Position numbers and translations under genes: made by a program. The notes beneath the pieces are model-generated. The model worked only from the letters and a program-made list of their open reading frames with translations. It was not told the DNA's origin and did not search any database. Positions 7,926 through 16,159 of a stretch of 64,000 bases of DNA are shown piece by piece. Position 1 is the first letter of the stretch, and each line of letters opens with the position of its first letter. The DNA lies in the NCBI GenBank assembly GCA_947444195.1, contig CANEZL010000005.1:1-64000 (forward strand), read 5' to 3'. The DNA comes from Methylobacteriaceae bacterium. GTDB lineage: Bacteria; Pseudomonadota; Alphaproteobacteria; Rhizobiales; Beijerinckiaceae.

Positions 7926-8699
7926 ATGCCCGCTCCCCTCCCCCTCGCCGGCAAGGTCGGGCTCGTCGTCGGCGTCGCCAACGGGCAGTCGATCGCCACG
8001 GGCTGCGCCCGTGCCTTCCGCGCGGCGGGCGCGCGGCTCGCGCTCACCTACCTGAACGACAAGGCCCGGCCCCACGTGGAACACGTGGCCGCGGAGGTCG
8101 AGGCCGAGATCCTCGCCCCGCTCGACGTCGTCCGCGACGAGGAACTCGACGTCCTGTTCGCCCGGGTCGCCGCGAGCTGGGGCCGGCTCGATTTCCTGCT
8201 GCACTCCATCGCGTACTGCCCGCGGGAGGACTTGCACGGCCGCGTGACGGATTGCTCGCGGGCGGGCTTCGCCGCCGCCATGGACGTCTCGGTCCACTCG
8301 CTGATCCGGATGGTCCGGCGGGCCGAGCCGCTGATGCGCGGGGGCGGCAGCGTCATGACGGTGAGCTACTACGGTGCCGAGAAGGTCGTCGACCACTACA
8401 ACGTCATGGGACCGGTCAAGGCGGCGCTGGAGGCGAGCGTGCGGGCGCTCGCGGTCGAGCTCGGGCCCGAGGGCATCCGGGTGAACGCCCTCTCGCCCGG
8501 CCCGGTCGTCACCCGGGCGGCCTCCGGCATCGACCACTTCGACGACCTCGTCGAGGCGGCCAAGGCCCGCGCCCCCGAGCGCAGGCTCGTGACCATCGAG
8601 GAGATCGGCCACGTGGCGGCCTCCCTCGCGGCCGACGGCGCCCGCGGCGTCACCGGCACGATCACCTTCGTCGACGGCGGCTTGCACGCGGTGGCCTGA
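7926..8699 (+). CDS. fabI: Enoyl-[acyl-carrier-protein] reductase, FabI type
   Basis: This is a 257-residue short-chain dehydrogenase-like protein. The N-terminal cofactor loop reads GVANGQSIATG, the FabI variant of the Rossmann glycine motif. The active site has Tyr149, Tyr158 and Lys165 (YxxxxxxxxYNVMGPVK), matching FabI's Y-x8-Y-x6-K. FabI reduces the enoyl thioester with NADH in type II fatty acid synthesis. The ATG lies 2 bp after the phaC stop. Being tied to PHA synthase and phosphotransacetylase in an FNR-type operon, it is probably an accessory copy that re-oxidises NADH under low oxygen rather than the housekeeping enzyme; that role is inferred from context only. Confidence 0.85.
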   Translation: MPAPLPLAGKVGLVVGVANGQSIATGCARAFRAAGARLALTYLNDKARPHVEHVAAEVEAEILAPLDVVRDEELDVLFARVAASWGRLDFLLHSIAYCPREDLHGRVTDCSRAGFAAAMDVSVHSLIRMVRRAEPLMRGGGSVMTVSYYGAEKVVDHYNVMGPVKAALEASVRALAVELGPEGIRVNALSPGPVVTRAASGIDHFDDLVEAAKARAPERRLVTIEEIGHVAASLAADGARGVTGTITFVDGGLHAVA

Positions 8700-8701
8700 C
8701 C

Positions 8702-10126
8702 ATGGAACCCCTCCAGTTCATCGAGAACCGCCCCCTGGCGGAGATCCGGGTCGGCGACAGCGCGAGCCTCACGCGCACGCTGCGGCCGCGGGACATCAGC
8801 CTGTTCGCGCTCGTTTCCGGGGACGTGAACCCAGCCCACCTCGACAAGGAGTACGCCGACGCGGACCGTTTCCACGGCGTCGTCGCGCACGGGTTGTGGG
8901 GCGGCTCGCTGATCTCGGCCGTGCTCGGCACCGAACTGCCCGGACCGGGCACGATCTACCTCGCGCAGTCCCTGCGCTTCCTGCGGCCCGTGAAGGTCGG
9001 GGACGCCATCACCGCGAGGGTCACGGTGCGCGAGAAGGACGAGGCGCGCGCCCGCCTCGTCCTCGACTGCGCCTGCCTCGACGCGCGGGGACAGGCGGTG
9101 ATCACCGGCGAGGCCGAGGTGCTCGCCCCGACCGAGAAGGTGCGCCGGCCCCGCGCCCTGCTGCCGGAGGTCCACCTGCACGAGCCCGGCGCGCAGTGGC
9201 GGCGCCTGATCGGCAGAGGCGGTGCACTGTCTCCGGTCCGCACCGCCGTGGTGCACCCCTGCGACGCGGTCTCCCTCGCGGGCGCGCTCGCGGCGCGGCG
9301 GGCCGGGCTGATCGAGCCGGTGCTGGTAGGGCCGCGGGCGAAGGTCGCGGCGGCGGCCTACGAGGCCGGCGAGACGCTCGACGGGGTCGAGGTCGTGGAC
9401 GCGCCCCACAGCCACGCCGCGGCCGAGGTGGCGGTGGGCCTCGCACGCGCCGGGTCGGTGGCGGCCCTGATGAAGGGCGCGCTCCACACAGACGAGATCA
9501 TGGCGGCGGCCGTCCGCAGGGAGACGGGCCTGAGGACCGAGCGGCGGATGAGCCACGTCTACGCGCTCGACGTGCCCTACTACCCCAAGCCCCTCTTCCT
9601 CACGGACGCGGCGGTGAACATCGCGCCGCGGCTCCCGGAGAAGCGCGACATCGTGCAGAACGCGATCGACCTCTGCCGGTCGCTCGGCCTCGCACGGCCG
9701 AAGGTCGCGGTCCTCTCGGCCGTCGAGACGGTGTCGACGAAGCTCGGCTCCACCCTCGACGCGGCCGCCCTGTGCAAGATGGCCGAGCGCGGCCAGATCA
9801 CCGGCGGGGTCGTCGACGGGCCGCTCGCCTTCGACAACGCGGTCTCGCGGGAGGCCGCCGCAGCGAAGGGCCTCGCCTCCTCGGTGGCGGGCGACGCCGA
9901 CATCCTGGTCGCGCCGGACCTCGAATCCGGCAACATGCTGGCCAAGCAACTCATCCATCTCGCCGGGGCCGACGCGGCGGGGCTCATCCTCGGGGCGCGC
10001 GTGCCGATCATCCTGACGAGCCGCGCGGACAGCGCCGAGGTCCGCGCCGCCTCCTGCGCGCTCGCGCAGCTCCATGTGCACGGGACGAACGCAAGCGCCG
10101 CGGCCCCGCGAGGAGCCGCCGGATGA
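8702..10126 (+). CDS. Fused MaoC-type hotdog dehydratase / phosphate acetyl(butyryl)transferase
   Basis: The 474-residue protein has two parts. Residues 1-150 form a MaoC-like hotdog domain with FALVSGDVNPAHLDKEYAD and FHGVVAHGLW, holding the Asp/His hydratase dyad. Residues about 175-465 form a Pta/Ptb domain with VAALMKGALHTDEIM, RRMSHVYAL, the segment GQITGGVVDGPLAFDNAVS, and SGNMLAKQL. The fused form occurs in alpha- and betaproteobacteria next to acetate kinase. The Pta half makes acetyl (or acyl) phosphate from the CoA thioester; the hotdog half may hydrate enoyl-CoA towards (R)-3-hydroxyacyl-CoA for PhaC. The start ATG is 2 bp after fabI, and the stop overlaps the ackA start (ATGA). 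Confidence 0.88.
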   Translation: MEPLQFIENRPLAEIRVGDSASLTRTLRPRDISLFALVSGDVNPAHLDKEYADADRFHGVVAHGLWGGSLISAVLGTELPGPGTIYLAQSLRFLRPVKVGDAITARVTVREKDEARARLVLDCACLDARGQAVITGEAEVLAPTEKVRRPRALLPEVHLHEPGAQWRRLIGRGGALSPVRTAVVHPCDAVSLAGALAARRAGLIEPVLVGPRAKVAAAAYEAGETLDGVEVVDAPHSHAAAEVAVGLARAGSVAALMKGALHTDEIMAAAVRRETGLRTERRMSHVYALDVPYYPKPLFLTDAAVNIAPRLPEKRDIVQNAIDLCRSLGLARPKVAVLSAVETVSTKLGSTLDAAALCKMAERGQITGGVVDGPLAFDNAVSREAAAAKGLASSVAGDADILVAPDLESGNMLAKQLIHLAGADAAGLILGARVPIILTSRADSAEVRAASCALAQLHVHGTNASAAAPRGAAG

Positions 10127-11304
10127 GCGAGGCGATCCTGGCGCTCAACGCGGGCTCGTCGAGCCTGAAGTTCGCGCTCCACGCGGCGGACACGCTCGCG
10201 CCGCTGTGCCGGGGCGGGGTGTCCGGCCTCGGCGGCGCCGCGACGCTCGCCGCCGCCGGCCCGGTGGCGCTCGCGGGCGGCGTGCCGCCCGCGCCGCGCT
10301 GCGACCACGCGGGGGCGGTGGCGTGGCTCCTCGACGCCGTTCGGCGCACGCCGGGCCTGCGCCTGCGGGCGGCAGGGCACCGGGTCGTGCATGGCGGGCG
10401 GGATTTCTCCGCCCCCGTGCGGATCGACGACCAGGCGTTGGCCGCCCTCGACCGGCTCGTGCCCCTCGCCCCCGCGCACCAGCCCCACAACCTCGCGGCG
10501 ATCCGGGCGGTGGCGGCCGCGTGGCCCGGCCTGGCCCAGGTCGCCTGCTTCGATACGGCCTTCCACCGCACGCAGCCGCGTCTCGCCCAGCTCTTCCCGA
10601 TCCCCCGGGCGCTCAGCGACGAGGGCCTGCTGCGCTACGGCTTCCACGGCCTGTCCTACGAGCACGTCGCCGCGGCGTTGCCGGAGGTCGCGGGCGCGGA
10701 GGCGGACGGCCGGGTGATCGTGGCGCATCTCGGGCACGGGGCGAGCCTCTGCGCCCTGCACGGGCGGCGCAGCATCGCCTCCACGATGGGGTTCACCGCC
10801 CTCGACGGGCTGATGATGGGCACGCGCTCGGGCGCGGTCGACCCGGGGCTGGTGCTCCATCTCATCCGCGAGCGGGGCCTCGCGCCGGACGCGGTGGCGG
10901 ACCTCCTCAACGACCGCTCGGGTCTCCTCGGTGTCTCGGGGCTCAGCGACGACGTCCGGGTGCTGCAGGATTCCCCTGACCCCCGGGCCGCGGAGGCGCT
11001 CGACCTGTTCGCCTACCGGGCGGTGCGCGAGGCCGGTTCCCTCGTCGCGGCCCTCGGCGGGCTCGATGCCCTCGTCTTCACCGCCGGCATCGGCGAACGC
11101 GCCCCGCGCGTGCGCGCGGCGATCTGCGCCGGCCTGTCCGCCTTCGGGACCGACCTCGACCCGGCGCGCAACGAGGCGGGCGAGACCCGCATCAGCCGGG
11201 ACGGGGCGCGGGCGGCGGTCTACGTCGTTCCGGCGAACGAGGAGCTGCCGATCGCCCGCGCGGCCGCGCGGCTCCTGTCGGGGGACCGGCCGGCGCGAGG
11301 CTGA
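10123..11304 (+). CDS. ackA: Acetate kinase
   Basis: The 393-residue protein has the ASKHA signatures: ILALNAGSSSLKFAL at the N-terminus, GHRVVHGG, CFDTAFH with the catalytic Asp, the phosphate-2 motif VAHLGHGASLCA, and TAGIGERAPRVRA with NEEL near the end. It transfers phosphate from acetyl phosphate to ADP, giving one ATP per acetate in the cytosol. ATG 10123 overlaps the upstream stop (ATGA), which implies translational coupling to the Pta fusion. With phaC and fabI it forms an overflow/fermentative module controlled by the box at 5996. The downstream neighbour converges, and only 111 bp separate them. Confidence 0.95.
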   Translation: MSEAILALNAGSSSLKFALHAADTLAPLCRGGVSGLGGAATLAAAGPVALAGGVPPAPRCDHAGAVAWLLDAVRRTPGLRLRAAGHRVVHGGRDFSAPVRIDDQALAALDRLVPLAPAHQPHNLAAIRAVAAAWPGLAQVACFDTAFHRTQPRLAQLFPIPRALSDEGLLRYGFHGLSYEHVAAALPEVAGAEADGRVIVAHLGHGASLCALHGRRSIASTMGFTALDGLMMGTRSGAVDPGLVLHLIRERGLAPDAVADLLNDRSGLLGVSGLSDDVRVLQDSPDPRAAEALDLFAYRAVREAGSLVAALGGLDALVFTAGIGERAPRVRAAICAGLSAFGTDLDPARNEAGETRISRDGARAAVYVVPANEELPIARAAARLLSGDRPARG

Positions 11305-11415
11305 GCGGCGGACGCCGTCCGGACATGGCCCGCCAGCGCATCCCACCTTGCGTCGGGCGGTCTTCTCCCCACGCCGCTCGCGCGGACGGCGACACGCGCG
11401 GACGGCGGCGCGATG

Positions 11416-12954
11416 TCATGGGCCCGGGAGCGAGGCGGGATCCGCGGCCGGACCGGCCGCCCCGGTCCCGCCGGTCCCCGCCAGCACCGCGGCCCGGAGC
11501 GTCCCGGTGGGAAGCCGCGCGTCGAGCCGGCGCCACGTGACCGTGCCGCAATCCCGGGCCGCCTGGGCGGCGAGGACGTCGAGCGTGGCGTCGGAAGGGT
11601 CGTTCCGGCGGGCGGCGATGCGCCCGCCGAGCGTCGTGACGGGGCCGTCCAGCCAGACGCCCCGGAACGGCACTCCGCAGGCCGCCGCCAACGCCGCGAC
11701 GGCCTCCCGCTCGGCCTGCCGGTCGAAGACCGCGTCGACCACCGCCGAGGCCCCGCCGACGAGCACCCGGGCGGCCTCCTCGCGCAGGGCCGCGTAGACC
11801 GCCTCGGAAGCCGCGGACCGGTAGGCGTCCGGCGGCAGCCGGGTCAGGGGCGGGACGCCGTGCAGGCGCTTGCGGACCCGGTCGCTGCTCACGACGCGGG
11901 CGCCCGGCGGCGCGCCGACCCAGGGCGCCACCGCGGCGGCGAGCGTCGACTTGCCGGACCCGCTCAGGCCCCCGACCGCCAGGAGCGTCGCCGACGCGTC
12001 CGCGAGCAGGGACCGCGCGAGGGCGAGGTAGGCTCGCCCCTCCCCCGCCTGCCTCGCGCTCGCGGCGACGTGGGCGCGGATCACCGCCCGGATCGCCATC
12101 AGGAACGGCATCAGCCCCGCATCCGCCGCCTCGTCGGTCTCGTCGAGGTAGCGGTTGAACAGGAGGTTCGCGAGGTCGGCCCGGCCGCGGTGCCACAGGT
12201 CCATCAGCACGAAGGCGAGGTCGTAGAGCACGTCGGTCGTGGCGAGGGCCTCGTCGAATTCGAGGGCGTCGAAAGGGGTCGGCACGCCCTCGAACAGGCA
12301 GATGTTGCGCAGGGTGAGGTCGCCGTGGCAGCGGCGGATCTTGCCGGCGGCGCCCCGCGCGTCAAGCCGGCCGCCGTGGCGGGACAGGCCCGCCCGGAAT
12401 GCGGCCGCGAGCGCCGCGGCCTCCGCGTCCGGGACGAGCCCGCACGCGCGCAGGCTGCGGTCGTTGAGCGCGATGAGGTCCGCCACCGCGGCGGCCCCGC
12501 CCCGCCCTAGGCTCGCCGGCGCCCGGGCGTGGAAGGCGGCGAGACGGTGGGCGAGGTCGGCGACGAGGGCCGGGGTGAGCCTCCCGTCGCCGGCCATCTT
12601 GTCGAACAGGTCGTCCTGCGGGAAGCGCCTCATCTCGACCACGGCGTCGACGAGAGGCCCCTCCCCGTCGAGGACGAGGCCCGCGTCGGGCCCGCGGGCG
12701 ATCCGGTGGACCCCGCGGTAGAGGCCCGGCGCCGTGCGGCGGTTGACGGCGAGTTCGGCCTCGCAGGCGGCGAGCCGCCGCTCCGGGGTCGAGAAGTCGA
12801 GGAAGGGGAAGCGGACGGCCCGCTTCAGCTTGAGCACCCGGTGCCCGGCCATCAGGACGGCCGAGATGTGGGTGTCGATGCGTTCGACGGGTCCCTCCCG
12901 GGCGAGGAGGCGCGTCAGGAACGCGAGGGTGTCGGTCTGGTCGCCGGCCGTCAT
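11416..12954 (-). CDS. Bifunctional aminoglycoside-phosphotransferase-like / P-loop kinase protein
   Basis: The 512-residue protein has an APH-like N-terminal half, with the catalytic loop CHGDLTLRN (His210-Asp212) and a metal-ligand-like FDALEFDEALA. The C-terminal AAA-type P-loop nucleoside-kinase half has a Walker A GLSGSGKST (Lys335), VVSSDRVRK and the switch-like VVDAVFDRQAER. Members of this fused family are of unknown substrate; the mycobacterial DosR-regulon protein Rv2004c has, to my knowledge, the same layout. It starts inside the stop of the P-type ATPase gene (ATGA at 12951-12954), so the two are translationally coupled and share the promoter with the box at 15757. Antibiotic resistance should not be assumed from the APH fold. 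Confidence 0.85.
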   Translation of the reverse strand: MTAGDQTDTLAFLTRLLAREGPVERIDTHISAVLMAGHRVLKLKRAVRFPFLDFSTPERRLAACEAELAVNRRTAPGLYRGVHRIARGPDAGLVLDGEGPLVDAVVEMRRFPQDDLFDKMAGDGRLTPALVADLAHRLAAFHARAPASLGRGGAAAVADLIALNDRSLRACGLVPDAEAAALAAAFRAGLSRHGGRLDARGAAGKIRRCHGDLTLRNICLFEGVPTPFDALEFDEALATTDVLYDLAFVLMDLWHRGRADLANLLFNRYLDETDEAADAGLMPFLMAIRAVIRAHVAASARQAGEGRAYLALARSLLADASATLLAVGGLSGSGKSTLAAAVAPWVGAPPGARVVSSDRVRKRLHGVPPLTRLPPDAYRSAASEAVYAALREEAARVLVGGASAVVDAVFDRQAEREAVAALAAACGVPFRGVWLDGPVTTLGGRIAARRNDPSDATLDVLAAQAARDCGTVTWRRLDARLPTGTLRAAVLAGTGGTGAAGPAADPASLPGP

Positions 12955-15689
12955 CGGGATCTCCGCGGATCGTCTCGTGTCGTCGGTGATGGCCGATCAC
13001 CTTCGGTTCCGGTCCCGACTTCCCGCCGGGACTGCGGCTCGACGCCGGGGGGGCGGGACGGGCCGACGGCTCGGTCCGGGGCGCCCCGGGGCATGGGGAA
13101 CACGCGGCGTCCTTGAGCGCGTCGGCCCGGCGCGGCGATGGCCCAGGGTTTCGCCGCCTCGGCCGCCGCGAGGTAGGCGAGCGTGATCAGAGCGACCGCG
13201 GCGAGGAGCGTGGGGGGCGGGGCCGCGAAGCCGAGCCAGGGCCCGAGCGGCGTGAAGGGCACCGCGAGCGCGAGGGCCAGCGCCGCGAGCGAGGATGCCG
13301 CGAGCGCCCCGCCCGGCCGGTCGCGCCAGGGCCGCCCTCCGGTACGGATCACGACGATCACCAGGATCTGCGTCGCCATGGATTCGAGGAACCACGCCGT
13401 GCGGAACACCTCGGGGCTCGCGCCGAAGCCGAGGAGCAGCACCCCGAAGGTGAGGAGGTCAAACAGCGAGGAGAGCGGTCCCATCACCGCCGCGAAGCGC
13501 AGGAGCGCCCCCATGTCCCAGGCCTGCGGCCGCGCCATCGCCTCGGGGCGCACCCGGTCGAACGGGATGCCGGTCTCCGAGAGGTCGTAGAGCAGGTTGT
13601 TGAGCAGGATCTGCGTCGGCAGCATCGGCAGGAACGGCAGCGCCGCCGCGGCGACGGCCATCGACAGCATGTTCCCGAAATTCGAGCTCGCCCCCATGCG
13701 GATGTACTTGAGGATGTTGGCGAAGGTCCTGCGACCCTCCTCCACGCCCGCCGCCACGACCTCCAGGTCGGGGGCGAGCAGGATCATGTCCGCGGCGGCC
13801 TGCGCGACGCCGCTCGCCCCCTCGACCGAGAGGCCGATGTCGGCCTGCCGCAGGCCCGGGGCGTCGTTGATGCCGTCGCCCAGGAACCCGACCACCGCCC
13901 CGCCGGCCTGGAGCGCCTTGACGATGCGGGCCTTCTGGTCGGGGGCGAGCCGCCCGAACGCGTCGACCCGGCGTACCTGCACGGCGAGGGCCTCGTCGCT
14001 CAGCCCCGCGACCTCCGGCCCCGAGAGCACCCGGGGCGCCGCGAGGCCGACGAGGCCCGCGAGGCGGCGCACCACGACGGGATCGTCGCCCGAAAGGATC
14101 TTTACCGTCACGCCGGCCCGGGTGAGGTCGCCCACCGCCGCGGCGGCGGTGGGCTTCGGCGGGTCCGCGAAGGCGCAAAGGCCCTCGAACACGAGGTCCT
14201 TCTCCTCCGCGTCGTCCCGCCCGGCGGCCGGTCGCGCCGCCACCGCGACGCTGCGCAGGCCCTCCTCGGCGAGCGCGCGCATCCGCGCGAGGGCGGCCTC
14301 GCGCTCCGGCGTTCCGAACGCGGCCGTACCCGTCCCGGAGCGCCGGGCGGTGCAAAGGGCGAGCACGGCCTCCGGCGCGCCCTTGACGATCAGCGACCGC
14401 CCCTCCGGCCCCTCCGCCAGGACCGCGCCCGTGCGGCGCGCGTAGTCGAAGGCGCGCCGGCCGAGGAGCCGCCAGCCGTCGGCAGCCCCCTCGCCGCCGC
14501 GCGCCAGGGCGCCGTCGAGGCCGGACCGGTCGCCGCCGAGGGCGGCCGCGACGGCGCCGAGCCGGGCCGGGCGAGGGTCCGGGACCCCGGACGGGTCGAG
14601 GCTGCGCGCGAGCGCGATCCGCGCGGAGGTCAGGGTGCCGGTCTTGTCGGTGCACAGCACCGTCATCGCCCCGAGGTCGTGGATGCCGGCAAGCCGCTTC
14701 ACGATGACCTTGCGCCGCGCCATGCGGAGCGCCCCGCGCGAGAGCGTCACGGTGGTGATCATCGGAAGCAATTCGGGCGTGAGGCCGACGGCCAGCGCCA
14801 CCGCGAAGAGCAGCGAGTCGAGCACCGGCCGCCCGAGCGCCACGCGCACCGCGAGGACGCCGACCACGAGGACGAGGGTCAGGCGCGCGACGACGAGGCC
14901 GAACTCCCTCAGGTCGCGCTGGAACGGCGAGGGCGCGGCCGCCTGCGCCAGCGCCGAGGCGGCCGCCCCGAACACCGTCGCCCGCCCGGTGGCGGCGACG
15001 AGCGCGACGGCCTCCCCGGCCTGCGCCACCGCCCCGCGGAACAGCGCGTTCGACGCCTCCGCGGGGCTCGGGGTGACGACCGTGCCGGGATGCTTCTCGA
15101 CCGGGAAGGGCTCCCCGGTGAGCGCCGCCTCCGACGCCGCGAAGGCCGCGCTCGCGAGCACCAGGGCGTCGGCCGGCACGATGTCGCCCGCGCGGACGCG
15201 GATCAGGTCGCCGGGCACGACCTCGTCGACCGGGACGGTGCGGAAGGCGCCGTCGCGCCGGACTTCCGCCTTCAGCGCCACGGAGCCCCTCAGGGCCTCG
15301 GCCGCCCGGACCGCGTGTCCCTCCTGGAGCGTGTCGAGGCCGATGGAAAGGGTCAGGATGGCGATGATGATCGCTCCCCCGGCCCAGTCGCCGGTGAGGA
15401 TCGAGACGCTCCCGGCCGCGAGCAGGATGAGGGCGAAGGGCTCGGCCATCCGGCGCAGCACCGACCGGAGGGCGCCGTCGATCCGGACCGGGCGGTCGCT
15501 GTTCGGCCCGTGGCGGGCGAGCCGGCGCGCCGCCTCCGCGGAGGTCAACCCGTCGCGCCCGCACGCAAGATGCGCGCACAGCGACTCCGGCGTACCGGTC
15601 CAGAACGCCCCGTCGGGCCCTTGAGGCGCCCGGGTTGCGACGGTCTCGCCGTCCGCCGCCGGGGCACGGGCCCGGACCTCGTCCATCAT
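12951..15689 (-). CDS. P-type cation-transporting ATPase, MgtA-like
   Basis: The 912-residue protein has an N-terminal cation-ATPase domain (GLTSAEAARRLARHGPN), an actuator with LTGEPFPVEK, TM4 with ALAVGLTPELLP, phosphorylation site CTDKTGTLT (Asp348), and GDGINDAPGLRQADIG. C-terminal helices include LLNNLLYDLSETGIPFD, FDLLTFGVLL and WFLESMATQILVIVVIRT, close to Mg2+-importing P3B ATPases. It is an inner-membrane pump, and Mg2+ import is the likely job. The ATG at 15689 (ATGATG) is preferred over 15731 because the predicted transcription start from the box at 15757 falls near 15722. It overlaps the downstream APH-AAA gene by 4 bp. Confidence 0.87.
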   Translation of the reverse strand: MMDEVRARAPAADGETVATRAPQGPDGAFWTGTPESLCAHLACGRDGLTSAEAARRLARHGPNSDRPVRIDGALRSVLRRMAEPFALILLAAGSVSILTGDWAGGAIIIAILTLSIGLDTLQEGHAVRAAEALRGSVALKAEVRRDGAFRTVPVDEVVPGDLIRVRAGDIVPADALVLASAAFAASEAALTGEPFPVEKHPGTVVTPSPAEASNALFRGAVAQAGEAVALVAATGRATVFGAAASALAQAAAPSPFQRDLREFGLVVARLTLVLVVGVLAVRVALGRPVLDSLLFAVALAVGLTPELLPMITTVTLSRGALRMARRKVIVKRLAGIHDLGAMTVLCTDKTGTLTSARIALARSLDPSGVPDPRPARLGAVAAALGGDRSGLDGALARGGEGAADGWRLLGRRAFDYARRTGAVLAEGPEGRSLIVKGAPEAVLALCTARRSGTGTAAFGTPEREAALARMRALAEEGLRSVAVAARPAAGRDDAEEKDLVFEGLCAFADPPKPTAAAAVGDLTRAGVTVKILSGDDPVVVRRLAGLVGLAAPRVLSGPEVAGLSDEALAVQVRRVDAFGRLAPDQKARIVKALQAGGAVVGFLGDGINDAPGLRQADIGLSVEGASGVAQAAADMILLAPDLEVVAAGVEEGRRTFANILKYIRMGASSNFGNMLSMAVAAAALPFLPMLPTQILLNNLLYDLSETGIPFDRVRPEAMARPQAWDMGALLRFAAVMGPLSSLFDLLTFGVLLLGFGASPEVFRTAWFLESMATQILVIVVIRTGGRPWRDRPGGALAASSLAALALALAVPFTPLGPWLGFAAPPPTLLAAVALITLAYLAAAEAAKPWAIAAPGRRAQGRRVFPMPRGAPDRAVGPSRPPGVEPQSRREVGTGTEGDRPSPTTRDDPRRSR

Positions 15690-15756
15690 CGCATCGGCTC
15701 CGTGCCGGCGCTGGGCGGCCGGCGCCGCCATACTGCGTGGGCCGCGGGGTTCGGCC

Positions 15757-15770
15757 TTGATCCACCGCAA
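15757..15770 (-). promoter_or_regulatory. FNR/NnrR-type hybrid box upstream of the P-type ATPase operon
   Basis: Plus-strand text is TTGATCCACCGCAA; read in the direction of the operon it is TTGCGGTGGATCAA. A possible -10 (AGTATG) is centred about 31 bp downstream. This geometry decides the ATPase start at 15689. Confidence 0.6.
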
Positions 15771-16159
15771 GCCACGCCTGCTCGGCCCGGGTCGTCCCGG
15801 CGCCACGCGAGCCGGGACGACGAAGCGGCTTCGGTGGGTCCGAAGGCTACGAAGCCGGCGTGCGCCGCCTCCGTAGCCTGCACCATGCCGCGTCCAGGTC
15901 GTCCCTGATCCGGCGGGCGGCACGCCCGCCGGGATCGGCTCAACCTGTCCGGGCCGGATGCCGCGGAGTTCGCCCGGGGCGCACCTCGGCCAGGCCGCGG
16001 CGGGCAACGGCGTCGGCCTGTCCGGAGGCGCCCCGCCAAGGCGGCGAACCGGTTTTCTTGAGTAGCGAGAAGATTTGGTTGATAGGCCCATATCCTGGTT
16101 GACACCGACCCAGCCGCGTTCATGTTGCGTTCCACCGAGGAACCCGCTCCCGAGTCCGC
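15771..16159. other. Intergenic region upstream of the TnpB-related gene
   Basis: No gene is supported. Just before the TnpB-related gene the DNA is less GC-rich (around 16065-16110) and contains the direct repeat TGGTTGA twice (in AGATTTGGTTGATAGG and CCTGGTTGACACC), which could belong to the left end of a mobile element or to its promoter. Confidence 0.35.

Noticed and set aside
11416..12954. Aminoglycoside resistance gene
   Set aside because: The APH-like half is fused to a P-loop kinase half and coupled to a P-type ATPase; this family is not a known resistance determinant.
13113..15908. 931-codon plus-strand frame opposite the P-type ATPase
   Set aside because: It is Arg/Glu/His-rich and mirrors the ATPase codons; the minus strand carries all P-type ATPase motifs.
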